Below are positions 36,870-47,099 of a stretch of 64,000 bases of DNA, in pieces. Source of the DNA: Chelonoidis abingdonii (lineage: Eukaryota > Chordata > Testudines > Testudinidae); contig NC_133773.1 in the NCBI RefSeq assembly GCF_003597395.2, positions 68,445,662 to 68,509,661 on the forward strand, written 5' to 3'. Below the pieces are notes generated by a model, which made no database searches, was not told the origin of the DNA, and saw only the letters and a list, made by a program, of their open reading frames with translations. The translations under genes were made by a program, and so were the position numbers. Position 1 is the stretch's first letter; every line of letters begins with the position of its first letter.

Positions 36870-37015
36870 ACCTTCATACATTTAGTTTAACTGACGGAAA
36901 TGTTCACTTTAATTCTGAATGATGGGGGTAATGCTGGGTGACTAATCCACTTTAAATTCACACCTTTTGTTAATTCAGATTAATTTTCCTGAGTGTTCCT
37001 GTACAGACAAGCCCT
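36870..37015. repeat. Possible MITE-like fragment
   Basis: 'ctgaattaaaatgaccttca' and 'tttaattctgaatgatgggg' show partial inverted symmetry, and the right side reads 'cctgtacagacaagccct'. Boundaries uncertain. Confidence 0.3.
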
Positions 37016-37044
37016 GTGAGATGTGAGATTGGGGCACATGTAGG

Positions 37045-37265
37045 GGTTAGAGCAGGCCTTCACAACTCGTAAGATGGTGAGGGCCATATTACTCCAAAGA
37101 AAACAGCTGAGGGCCAAACCTCTCCAGCCTTGCTGATCGCCCCCCAGTGCCTCCAAGCCCCCCCGAAACACGACACCTCCCCAGTGCTTCCCAGCCCCCC
37201 TGAAATACTCCCCCCCAGCACTGCCCTCTCCGTGGAAACAAACCCTTCTTCCCCAGTGCTGCACC
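37045..37265. repeat. C-rich hAT-like fragment
   Basis: Begins near 'caggccttcacaactcgtaa', then a C-rich series of units 'ccccagtgc..ccaagccccccc' repeated about four times (37140-37260). It resembles the left part of a non-autonomous hAT family carrying an internal minisatellite. Right TIR not seen. Confidence 0.4.
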
Positions 37266-37499
37266 ACCGAAACAGGTATTGAACCTTGGTAATATGTTAC
37301 AGCGAGCCCCTAAGGTAGTATAATTAAGGTAAAAGATAAATGTCTTTTTGCTAGAAGTAGAATAAGATCTTCCCCCAACTTTGTAATCAATTGCCCTGTT
37401 GAATGAATGAGGTATGACTGAGGAAGGCATGGAAGGCAGCACCTCCAGACAGGTGAAATCCTTGGAGAGGGGATGGGAGCCAGACCAGATCAGTAGAAC

Positions 37500-37680
37500 A
37501 GGTCAGCCACCGACTCCCTGCTCACCTCCTCAGCCCCACACACCCCCAGCTCGCCTCCACAGCCCCCGCCACTGCCCNNNNNNNNNNNNNNNNNNNNNNN
37601 NTTGCCTCCTCACCCCCCCGCGCTGCCCACTCGCCTCTTCAGCCCCCCTCCCTCACCCGCCGCTTGCCTACTTATCCTCC
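37500..37680. repeat. C-rich minisatellite containing the assembly gap
   Basis: Irregular repeats of 'cctcctcagcccc', 'tcgcctccacagcccc' and 'tcgcctcttcagcccc' on either side of an N run. The reading frame that crosses it is artificial. Confidence 0.65.
37578..37601. other. Assembly gap, 24 N
   Basis: Twenty-four consecutive N inside the C-rich minisatellite. True length is unknown; the repeat probably caused the gap. Confidence 0.98.
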
Positions 37681-38007
37681 ACAGGACGCACAGTGAGCCC
37701 AAGAGAAGGAGCACAGATGAGAAACTTCTGCATTTATGACTAGGGAATTGGAGGAGAGAGTTATAAGGGAGAAGGGAAGGCAAGTTGACTGTTCACATTA
37801 TTAGCTTTTCTCGAAGAACCTGATTCCACAATACATTGTGCTGGCCATACTCCAAAGAAAGACGAGAGCTTTGACCATTGGGACTTCAGGAATGAGTCCT
37901 GAATATTTCCTTCTATGGGCAGTTTTTTTGTTTCATTTCATACCCTTTCTTCTATTTGTTTTTTTCTGATCTTAGTTCCCAGTACACATGTCCTCTTAAA
38001 GAAATTG
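37681..38007. other. No recognised feature
   Basis: Sequence following the minisatellite; nothing identified. Confidence 0.4.
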
Positions 38008-38058
38008 AGGGTGAAATTCTGGCTCCATTGCCATCAATGGAGTCAGGATTTCACCCTG
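38008..38058. repeat. Short palindromic MITE-like repeat, near-perfect
   Basis: 'gagggtgaaattctggctcc' is answered 8-30 bases later by 'ggagtcaggatttcaccctg', with 'attgccatcaat' at the centre. Arms are about 20 bp with few mismatches. This is the clearest member of the short dyad family in the window and would fold as a hairpin if single-stranded. Confidence 0.7.
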
Positions 38059-38465
38059 AATCTTCAACTGCAGTACAAGTGGCAACTTAGTCTTACTTTA
38101 TTGATGGAAAGGTGGATTTTTTATTGGGCTTTTAGGGTAAATTGGAAGTCCCATTGTGATTATTTGCCATGTATTACAGTGTTTTGCTTTTATTTTAAAC
38201 ATTGGTTAATTTAATCCTCCCTTGTACTTAAAGGAAAGGATCTCAACTATTTGTATTGCAAAAAAACCCTCCAATTTTATTTTAACCAGTCTTGGCAGTT
38301 TTGACTAAGTTTTTCCATTTATCGTCATAGAAAATCCTCATTTAATTAACAGAGAAGTTCAGAATTCAGTATGAAATTAAAGAAGAAAGAGCCAAAAGGA
38401 AAGTCCAAGACATGAAGGACTATAACTTGAGACATTTCATAAGCATTTTTACACTATAGTTACAC
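38059..38465. other. No recognised feature
   Basis: AT-rich sequence; the frame 37915-38214 spans the palindrome and has no signature. Confidence 0.4.
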
Positions 38466-39236
38466 CAGAGGCGGGCAAACTACAGCCCATGGGCGGGATC
38501 CAGCCCCTCAAGGCTTTGGATTCAGCCCATGGGATTGCCCCCCATGGTGCCGTGGGCCCTGTGCTACTCTCAGAAGCGACTGGCACCATTTCCCTGTGGC
38601 CCCTGGGTGGGGGAGGGCTCATTGCCCTTGCCTCCAGGCACCACCCCCCAGAACCCCTATTGGCTAAGAATGGAGAACTGCAGGCAATGGGAGCTTTGGG
38701 GGAGGTACCTGGAGGTGCGCAAGGCCAGAGCACGTGGAGCCCTCCGCCCCTTCTCGCCCAGGGGCCGCAGTGCTTCCTGGAGTGGCACAGGGCCAGGATC
38801 AGGGCAGGCATGCAGGGAGCTGCCCTGGCCTAGATATGTGCTGCTGCCATCCCGGAGCCACTTTAGATAAGTGGTGCCAGGCCAAAGCCCAAACCCCTCC
38901 TGCATCCTGCCCCCCAACTCCCTGCCCTAAGCCCCCAGCCTGCACCTCACACCCCTTCTTCCACCCCAATCTCCTGCCCTGAGCCCCCTGCAGCACCCTG
39001 CATCCCTCCTGCACCCCAACCCCTGCCCTGAGCCTCATCCTGCAGTCCACACCCATCTTGCACCCCTGCCCTGAGCCCCCTTATACACCCCGCATCCCTC
39101 CTCTGCACCAATCCCTTGCCCTGAGCCCCTTCCTGCATGTTGCACTCCCTCTTGCACCCCAAACCCCTGCCCGAGCCCTGCATACAATTTCTCCACCCAG
39201 ACGTGGCCCTCGGCCGAAAAAGTTTGTCCACCCCTG
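38466..39236. mobile_element. Non-autonomous hAT element with perfect 8-bp TSD
   Basis: Begins cagaggcgggcaaac and ends gtttgtccacccctg, matching inverted ends. It is flanked by identical agttacac at 38458-38465 and 39237-39244, the 8-bp duplication characteristic of hAT insertion. The 771-bp body is GC-rich. Its right 300 bp (about 38890-39185) is a degenerate minisatellite on 'tgcaccccaacccctgccct' and 'gagccccctgca'. At least seven overlapping open frames on both strands come from base composition and are not genes. Confidence 0.9.
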
Positions 39237-39399
39237 AGTTACACCGTACTATGTATTTATTCTGCAAGCTGGTGATTAATACAGATAATGTAGTCAGCCG
39301 GTTATATAGATCAAAGGAATACTGTAGTAACAAATTTGATGAAAAATTAAAGGAAAACATTCTGACTGCTGTTTTGGAAATTTTTTTTTGTTTCTGGGG

Positions 39400-39612
39400 G
39401 GAAAAAAGCAGTGTAGATGTTTGTACTTGGGCTGAAGCCTGGACTCAGACTCTCTCCCTCTCTGGATTTCAGTGCCTGGCCTCCAGCCTGAGCCCAGAAG
39501 TCAACACTGCTACTTTTTAGCCCTACAGCCCAAGCTCCGCAAACCCAAGTCAAACTGACCCAGGCTCTGAGATTCTACACCGCAGGTTTGTCTTTGCAGT
39601 ATAGACATACCC
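39400..39612. mobile_element. MITE of the 'gcagtgtagac' type
   Basis: Has 'agcagtgtagatgtttgtac' on the left and 'tttgcagtatagacatacc' on the right. The middle reads 'ggcctccagcctgagccc' and 'agccctacagcccaagctcc', an inner imperfect dyad. It corresponds to a very common GC-rich non-autonomous DNA-transposon family of turtles. The left tip seems truncated; no target duplication found. Confidence 0.5.
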
Positions 39613-39683
39613 TATAAAGCCAATCCTGCTCCAGTGGAAGTCAATGCTAAAACTCCTATTGATACTAGTGGAGGAGGATCAGA
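39612..39683. repeat. Short palindromic MITE-like repeat
   Basis: 'ccaatcctgctccagtggaa' and 'gtcaatgctaaaactcctat' followed by 'actagtggaggaggatcag'. Same family arrangement as 25730-25797 and 11740-11800. Confidence 0.45.
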
Positions 39684-40338
39684 AATAAGCTCTCCCTCCC
39701 TTTCTGTTCTTTTTTTATTATCTAGCACATAGACTAAGCACTATGCAGGGTAGTAAGTGTTTACCAACTGGCTATAAATTATCACTTGTACACTCATTGT
39801 TTTTATGTTATGTAAAAAAAAATCTATTTCTGCATGTTTGAAACCTTTACTACAGAACATGGCAAGAGTCAGTTCATTTCCATAGTGACTTGAGAACTTC
39901 TCAGTTTTAGCATTTCTAAAATAACAAAGCTATCACCTGCACATTGCTAGTGTGATTCTTCTTAGTGTAAATACTTTAATACATAACACCACAGAATAAG
40001 TACAGTAGATGCAGTATTTGGATTTTTGTGAAAAATAAAATGCAATGGCATGAACACAGAATATTTATGGAAGATATAGGAAAATATGATGTCTTCTTAC
40101 CTTGAACTCTTGTCATTTGTAATGGATTAATGTCTTTCTCCACTGCCAATTTACCTCCTCTTAAATTATCTGGACCATATCCTTCTCTTTTCATGGAAGC
40201 ATGTTTGAAAGATGAGGATGTGCTCAAACCTATCCTGTCATCTGAAGTCATATATGCTGTATGGGGTTCACATGCCACTCATTACAAACCCTTTACATCA
40301 GCAGATTTCATGCCATGCTCTAAAATAGAACATGATAG
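39684..40338. other. No recognised feature
   Basis: AT-rich; the minus-strand frame 39976-40278 and plus frame 40130-40375 have no recognised domain. The latter runs into the LTR below. Confidence 0.4.
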
Positions 40339-40461
40339 TGTTATGAGCTGGGTGAAATCTTGTGGGTTGAGTTAAACCCTCTTTAAACTGATGTGTGAAT
40401 GAGTCCCCCATTTAAATCAGTTGTAAGACAACTCACCTAAAACAAAGCCTAAGAGTCTGCC
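40339..40461 (+). repeat. 5' LTR, first part
   Basis: Starts tgttatgagctgggtgaaat and matches the start of the 3' LTR at 50054 (tgcattgagctgggtcaaac). Shared blocks include 'gttaaaccctctttaaactgat' (bases as seen here) and 'acctaaaacaaagcctaa'. Interrupted after ctgcc (40457-40461) by a foreign LTR; resumes at 44365. Confidence 0.85.
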
Positions 40462-40999
40462 TGTGACCATCTCTCATTCCACAAACAGAGGGTTGAAGGC
40501 AGAAGCAGGGCTGGCCTTACCATGAGGCGAACTGAGGTGGCCGCCTCAGGTGCCAGGCTGTGGGGGGGGCGGGGCACCACTCGGACCCAGAGTGTAGAAA
40601 ATTGTGTCTGCTGCTCGTCCATATGTATTCTCTGCTCTAGATGCACAGAGATGGTGGAGTGCTGTGCTGGAGGAAGGAGGGCACAAGAGACATAACAGGT
40701 AGGCAGGAGAAAAGGTGAAAGCAGCAGGAGCTGCAGCATGAGAGAGGAGGTTGAGCCTCTTATGTACCTCTCTAGCACCTCCAGGAGCCTGGACTAATTA
40801 ACACCAGCTTCTCAGAGAGCGTCCTGTTTGAACCCACTTGAGGAGAACAGACAGTCAGCTGAAGTAGTAGAAGCCAGTTAGGCCCTTAAGACGCTGATAT
40901 CTTCCATTACTCAGGCCTTGCCACTAGCCTGCTTATTTGTCCCCTTCAACTGAGGCACAGAACAGCAGTCATGTGTGAAAATGCCCCTCTGGGGCAGCA

Positions 41000-42973
41000 T
41001 TCAGAAAAAGAAAGAAAGCAAAGGAAGCTTGTCTATCTAAGCAGGAAGGAGCTCTCCTGAGATACACAGACACAAATGTTCACGGTGATCCTTCCGGCCA
41101 CAGTGAGAATGTGAGTGGTGAGGAGATGCCTGATCTTCCAGTTAGTCAGAGTGCAGGTGACCTGGCAGCTACTGCAGCATCCATATCTCCATCTCAAATG
41201 GATGTAACCATGCACATTCCTGAAGAAAAGTGTAGATCAGAGAAGAGTATGGTGGAGGCGCAAGAAAGAGCTGCTGCTGAGTTTAGTTCCTTAAGTCTAG
41301 ATGATCCAGGACTGTGGACCCACTTGAGCAGTAGCCTGAGGGACTTCCTTGTACTGTATGGGCCACAGCAAGTGAAAAACTTCATGTTCCCCAAAGACAA
41401 TGAAAATAGAAGTTTCCATCCAACACATTACTGGTGTGAAATCTCCAGTGGTGACCAAGTGGTGAAGCCATGGCTTATGTACTCAAAAACCTAGAATGCT
41501 GCATACTGTTTTTATTGCAAACTCTTCCAGTCTAATGTTTCAGCCACATTGGGTTCTACAGGAACAAAAGACTGGAAAAATCTGGCTGGAGATCTAGCAT
41601 ACCATAAGAAGGCAACAAATCACCATAGAACATTCCATAGGTAGAAAGAGCTTGAGATGAGACTAAGGTTAAAGACCATCATAGACGATGAGCATCAAGA
41701 AAAGATTGCATCAGAGTCTCTTTACTGGCAAAATGTTCTGAAAAGGCTCATAGCCACTTTGAGAATGCTTGCTACCCAAAACGTAGCACTGCGTGGCACT
41801 TCAGAACAGCTGTATGTGCCAAAGAATGGAAACTTCCTTAAAATTGTGGAGCTGTAGGCTGAGTTTGATGCTGTACTCCAGGAGCATCTAAGAAGAGTCA
41901 CCACCCAAGAAATGTATACGCACCACTACCTTGGAAAAACCATTCAAAATGAGATCATACAGTTACTGGAAACAAAAGTCAAACAGAAGATTGTGGACGA
42001 TCTAAAGTCAGCAAGATATTACTCTGTTATTCTGGACTGCATCCCTGACATCAGTCATAAGGAACAAATGACTTTAATAGTGCATTTTGTAACAACAACA
42101 GAACTTAGTGAATATGGTCCTGCAGTGGTGACTATCAGAGAGCATTTTCTAGAATTTATTGACATTGATGATACTACAGAAGCTGGCATGACAAATGTGC
42201 TTCTTAAAAAGCTGGAAAATATAGAAATTGTGATAGCTCACATGAGAGGTCAGGGCTACGATAATGGTCCCAACATGAGAGGAAAGAACAGAGGAGTGCA
42301 GACACAGATATGAGAGTTAAACTCTAGAGCTTTTTTTGTCCCATGCAGTTCTCATTCATTGAACTTGGTGGTCAGTGATGCAGCATCAGCTTCTAGTGAG
42401 GCTGCTGAAGTTTTTAATGTAATTCAAAGCATCTATATATTTTTCTCTTCATCAACTGATCGATGGTAAATTTTGAAGAAACATCTGGGAACATCCTTTC
42501 TGACACTGAAACCACTGAGTGCCACACAATGGGAAAGTCGAATGGAGGTGATAAAGCCTATCAAACACCAAATTGGGAAGATAGATGATGCCATAGTTGC
42601 CATTATGGAGGATAATGCTATGACATGAACTGTTCATGGGAGAACAGTGGCAGAGGGAAATAGAATAACCAGTAACATACATAACTTCACATTTCTGTGT
42701 GACTTAGTGTTGTGGCATGACATACTTTTTGAAATAAATATTGTAAGAAAGAGACTCCAAGGTGTTGACCTTGATATATCTGGAGCAATGGAACAACTGT
42801 CAGATGAGGGATTTCAAAACATTCTGAAGAGTACACAGAAGTTGGCAGAGGAACTTCACACTGAAGCTATTTTCCCACCCATTCAGGAATACAAGAGTCA
42901 CCAAAGAAGAAGACATTTTGATTTAGAGGCATGGGATAATCCCATAAGAGACCCAAACAACAATTCAAGTTGA
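41000..42973 (+). pseudogene. hAT transposase remnant (DUF4371/ZMYM1-like), main part
   Basis: One reading frame holds together for about 658 codons with six internal stop codons (after SKT at 41494, HR, VEL at 41857, TQI at 42313, DRW and AMT) but no frameshift. From the N-terminus: a basic head (FRKRKKAKEACLSKQ); a TTF-type zinc-finger region (RSFHPTHYWCEISSGDQV, then NAAYCFYCKLF); the DUF4371 region (ESLYWQNVLKRLIATLRMLA); the start of the RNase H-like catalytic fold (YYSVILDCIPDISHKEQMT); RGQGYDNGPNMRGKNRGVQ, equivalent to a conserved 'YDgAsnM.G' block; and an acidic helical tail. The protein would cut and paste the element via its TIRs. Stops make this copy inactive. Confidence 0.85.
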
Positions 42974-43133
42974 ATTCTTTAACCAGGTGCTAGATTGTGC
43001 AATACAGTCAGTTGAAGAATGTTTCATGCAGCTCAAGGCAGCTCAAGGAACACGGCAGTATATTTGGGATGTTGTATGATATTCCAAAACTCCTCACTAT
43101 ACCTGAAGGAGACTAGGCAGGGCACTAGAGACC
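42974..43133 (+). pseudogene. hAT transposase, frame-broken segment with 10-bp duplication
   Basis: The family pattern continues (QVLDCAIQSVEECFMQL is readable around 42990-43035) but the frame changes. A tandem duplication of gcagctcaag (43028-43037 and 43038-43047) lies exactly where the frame is lost. This probably accounts for the shift between the main part and the C-terminus. Confidence 0.6.
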
Positions 43134-43517
43134 GTGTTGACACATGATGACATACGCAATATTGATGTGAGTGATTTAGGTGATGAACTGAAAGCCCTTT
43201 CAAGTTACATTTCAGCAGGGTCAATTCCAAAGGCTGTTCTGGAATATATGTGCACAAATAAGATGATCACACTCTTTCCGAATGCTTTTGTTGCTCTGCG
43301 CATACTTCTAACACTTCCTGTAACCGCTGCCAGTGGAAAATGCAGCTTCTTCACGCTGAAGCTAATAAAAACACATCTACACTCTACAATGACATGGGAG
43401 AGGCTGATTAGCCTTGCAACCATCTCAATAGAGCATGAGCTGGCCCAGACTGTGGACCTTCAGCAGGAAGCAGTTCAAATCTTTGCAATCAAGAAGGCAC
43501 AGAAAGCAACACTGTGA
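43134..43517 (+). pseudogene. hAT transposase C-terminal dimerisation domain
   Basis: Continuous frame reading DDIRNIDVSDLGDELKALSS, then ALRILLTLPVTAASGKCSFF, LKLIKTHLHSTMTWERLISL and ATISIEHEL. This is the hAT family C-terminal dimerisation signature ('LLTLPvt.asgErsFs.LklIKt.LRstm..eRL..La'). Ends at a stop before the 3' TIR. Frame differs from the upstream part. Confidence 0.85.
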
Positions 43518-44364
43518 TTATTCAAAGAGATAAAAATGCTAGTGTTTACTATGTAGACAAGAAAAGTTACATTTGCTATTCAGGTGTTTGAAAATTAAGT
43601 GTTACTTAAATTTTTTGAACTAGGCATTTTAAGTTGTTAGTTCTACTTTATTAGGGTAGGTAGCAGTGCAGCACCATGAGAGGAAGAAGGCAGAATTGAG
43701 ACCTTTCAAAGCTTTGTCCCAAGCAAGGGGCCATGGGAGCATCATTTGAGCTCCCCTCCTCAGGTGCCAAAATGTTGTGGGCCAGCCCGGGCATAAGAGC
43801 ACCGCCTATGAGTCCTCTCCCAGGCTTTCTAGATGACCAGATCAAGGTCTTAAGTCCAAAATACCGGTGAGGGACCCTAGGATCGGGGCAGCATGGCCTA
43901 GCAGCCAGAGTTCAACAGTGGTGGAGCAATTTGCCACTGACTCAGTGGGGTGTCCTGCCAAAACATGCTGAGGTTTCACGGATGGGAGGTACCACTCCAT
44001 TACCCTCCCTAGGTCACTTCCTACTAGTAGCTGGATTGGGGTCTCCATGAGGCTTTGGATTCTCCATGCTCAGTTGTGCCAGTCACCTCTTGTGGCTCCT
44101 CCAGTTGCCGGGGTTCAAGCGGGCCCAGGGAGGCTCTGATTCCTGGCGCAGTCAGGTGCTGTGGCTGGCTCTCTGGAGGAGCTTCCCAGACAGGTCCTTT
44201 CCCTGCAGCCTCCAGCCCAGAATGAGCTAGGCTTCCTCCCTTTATATTGCTAGAGCACGTGGAGCATGCCCAGTCCCGCCAGGGAGGAGGGACTTCTGCT
44301 GTCAATAATATTGACTTAACACTTTCTGGGCTAGTGTGGGGTAAACAGACCCCGTCACACTGCC

Positions 44365-44755
44365 CAAAAATTAGCATCAGGTGAGTGGAGGGTTTGAGTG
44401 AGTATGGTCACCAACTCCAGCGATCAGGTGGGGAGAAGGGTAAATGGAAGAAGATAACACCGAACAAACTGAGTGAGATGAGAGGCTGAAGTAGCAGCTG
44501 AAAGCATGTGGCAGACCTGGGAAGAAATCTGAAAAGATTTTGAGTCGGGGGGTTAGACTGGAAAGGATTCTTGCAGAACAAGCTGTTTCCTGCTATGTGA
44601 GTCCCTCTGAGTTCACAGATACAGGACTTTGTTCATTATTTGTAAATAAACAAAACAATATCAAAGAAATATGTAACTATCACCAGTTTCTACTCCCAAC
44701 TGGAATACCCTCAGGATCCCAAACTTTGACTAGCCACTCAGGTCGAAAAGGGACA
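44365..44755 (+). repeat. 5' LTR, second part
   Basis: Resumes caaaaattagcatcaggtga, matching 50188-50210 of the 3' LTR, and ends aaaagggaca before the primer-binding site. Joined to 40339-40461 it is close to the 509 bp of the 3' LTR. Confidence 0.85.
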
Positions 44756-44759
44756 ATAG

Positions 44760-44777
44760 TGGTGTCAGGAGCAGGAT
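44760..44777 (+). promoter_or_regulatory. Primer-binding site, tRNA-Leu-like
   Basis: tggtgtcaggagcaggat begins four bases after the LTR end. Its first ten bases equal those of the Gmr1-like element's site on the other strand (TGGTGTCAGG), so both probably used a leucine-type tRNA primer. The tRNA match is from memory. Confidence 0.6.
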
Positions 44778-45329
44778 CCAGTTTCCAAGAAGCGATATTG
44801 TGAGCTGGTATTCCTGCTGCACTAAGATGGAACAAATAACGAAGATACTTTCAGAAATCAAAAATGGCTAGGAGGATTTTTAAAAAGACCTAAAAGAAGA
44901 GCTGGAGATTTCACAAAAGAAATTAAGACCAGATTTGAAACAAGTGCTGGAGGTTTCCCAGATGACTTGCAGGCTGAGATGACATTCCTGTTGCAATAGC
45001 AACTACAAAGTGCCTGGACTTATTTGGAAACCCAGCTAAAAAACACCAGGCTGGAACAGTAAAGTGGAGATAAGGTGACTGCCATAGACCAAAGGATTTT
45101 CCACAAAGCATTAAAGACCAAGCAAGCTTTAACCAATACGGAACTTGCCAACTGAGATGAGCTACAACAAGGACCTTTGGAGCTAAAAACTCAGTTATAG
45201 GTGGAAATCAAAGGGTCACTGTCCACAATGGAAGACAGCCACCTGGAGGAGGCAGTAAGCCCACCAGAGGATTTGGGTAAAACAAGATATTTACAATAGT
45301 TTTCAGCCCCCTTTGTAACCTACAGAGGC

Positions 45330-46215
45330 CCACAGGGGAGAGGTCAGGTTGTCTCAGCACAAATAATGCAAAAGCTCACTATATTTGAGGGGTAAATTCC
45401 TTGGGAGGCTTATTTGGCTGAATTCAACATTATAGCTCAAATGAATGGCTGGAAGAAGGGACAGAAAGAGGGATATACCAGAAGCCAATGTTGGTGGCCC
45501 AGCTCTGACGGTGCAGAATTTACCCCCAGAAAAGAGATGCGATGATCCAGACCTGGTACAAGTCCTTGACATATGGTTTGGATCTAGATATCAATCTGAA
45601 TTGGTCAGGGCACAGCTAAGGGCTGACAGAACACTTGCAGTGATTTGTTTTTCCTGACATATCTGGATTCCACCAAGGCCTTCCAGAATAGATTGGCAAT
45701 GGACCAATTTATAGGTGTTCAGCAGGACTTGGATTTACAGATTAAGGTGAACAAAAGGAGGCCAAAAACAGTCAGAGAGATTGCGGGATTTGCCACAGAA
45801 CTTGAATCTTTTCTTGCAGTAGCTTACCAGAAGAGAAAGCAACTGTAAGTAAGGAAAATGGAAGCTGACTGCCATTAGCTCTGTAAGTACAGCTCCATGT
45901 TCAATATGTCTGATGAAAGAGGTGATTCTAATCTGGTTCATGGCTACACTGAATGGGTGGAACAAATGATAAACTTAGCTTGTAAAACAAGGCAAATTGG
46001 CAATAATGCAAGAATTAAAGCAAAGCGTTTGGTTAAATGCTGGTTCTATGATTAAATTGGCCACAAAGAGGGTTGTTACAAATTTAAAGTGGGCCAAGAC
46101 AGACTGTCACGTGTGTCTACTGAATGCATCTCTCCCAGTTTGGGAAACCAGGAGATACCAGGCTGAAGAGGCAAAGTTTGGAGATACAAGAATCAGGCCC
46201 ACAGTTTTCTCTTAG
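45330..46215 (+). pseudogene. Gag remnant of the plus-strand Gypsy element
   Basis: At 45430-45640 a broken frame reads AQMNGWKKGQK and then GPALTVQNLPPEKRCDDPDL and VQVLDIWFGSRYQSELVRAQ. This is typical of a Ty3/Gypsy capsid region ('LRGpA..vL..Lp......y..l...L..rFg'). A later piece (45645-45848) continues with KRRPKTVREIAGFATELESF. At 46038-46075 CWFYD, a stop, IGHKEGCYKF resembles a CCHC zinc knuckle with the second Cys replaced by Tyr. Multiple stops; gag would package element RNA. Confidence 0.65.
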
Positions 46216-47099
46216 ATTTGAGTTTGGCTTGTGAATGTGTAATATGATCTGTGATGTGGCACACGTTCAATGATAAGTTATAAGATCAGATGTGCTAAAA
46301 AAGCTAGGGAATAGAGGGATCCAAAACAGCTTAATTGGTCTCAAACAGAGACACTGACTGGGGTAACAAAACAAAAAAACTGGGTTTGAAGACTGGACCT
46401 TTGAAATTTGAGCAAGAAATCTGGGTGACTGCAATAGTGAATGAGCTAATATTTAGATTTCATTAAGGCTAATAGCTGTGAAAACAGTACAAGGAAAGGT
46501 GTCTTGCAAATTCAGTCTGTGGAAATCCCTTTAAAGATATGGCCTAGGTAAGATAAATGGCTTGTAGGCAATTAGTTTGCAGTGAATGAGTTGTCCTACC
46601 CAGAGGGCAGAAAGTATTGTTACAGCTAGATGATGTGTTAGCTTTCCAGCATGACAAAGATGAGGAGTGGTCGAACCCTGTTCTTAGACCCAAGGTCTTG
46701 GGGGAATCTTGGCTTCTAAAGCTCTTGTGGATCCAAACCAAGAACTGATCCCAGTTCATTTGCTGAATGTTTATGACAAGAAGCAAACAATAAAAAGGGG
46801 ACTGCAGTGGCAAAATGTGAGATCTGGTATAGAAGAAAAGTACAAGGGAGAAGAGGGTGAAGGTGAGTTCCCAGAGTTTCTACTGGACTTTGTCCAGTGT
46901 AGTGCTGCATATTTAAATGGGGAACAGCAGAACAGTATAAGAGACTTTCTGGTTATAAATTGGAAGTTGTTCTCTTCATCCAACAAGGATACAGGCTGTA
47001 CTACACTGGTCCAGCACAAGATTGGTTCTGGAGGAAACTGACCCATTAACAGGCACCTCACTAGTTACCAGCCGCAGAAAGGGAAGAAGCACTCCAGGC

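Larger units (their letters stand above)
40506..43789 (+). mobile_element. Autonomous-type hAT DNA transposon, decayed
   Basis: Starts cagggctggcc and ends ggccagcccg, inverted tips of about 10-11 bp. Flanks ggcagaag (40498-40505) and ggcataag (43790-43797) match at 7 of 8 positions, as expected for hAT. The interior carries a single transposase-like coding region of the ZMYM1-like/DUF4371 hAT type. Length of about 3.28 kb fits a complete autonomous element. It sits inside the solo LTR and is therefore the youngest of the three nested insertions. Confidence 0.88.
40462..44359 (-). mobile_element. Solo LTR of a different retroelement, itself split by hAT
   Basis: Starts tgtgaccatctctcattcc and ends accccgtcaca. 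Its inverted tips are short (tgtgac / gtcaca) and it is flanked by identical 5-bp duplications ctgcc (40457-40461, 44360-44364). Without the hAT insert it is about 606 bp. On the minus strand it contains a TATAAA box (44241-44246) followed by a GC-richer leader, so its transcription would run leftward. No internal retroviral region is present, so it is a solo LTR formed after recombination. Its family was not identified. Confidence 0.85.

Noticed and set aside
37414..37743. 109-codon open frame crossing the N run
   Set aside because: It includes unknown bases and a C-rich minisatellite; not interpretable as a gene.
38449..39056. Dense overlapping frames around the GC-rich block
   Set aside because: Contained in a TSD-flanked hAT derivative and its minisatellite; no protein signature.
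40130..40375. 81-codon frame before the Gypsy element
   Set aside because: Runs into the LTR start at 40339 and has no domain or splice signals that I can support.
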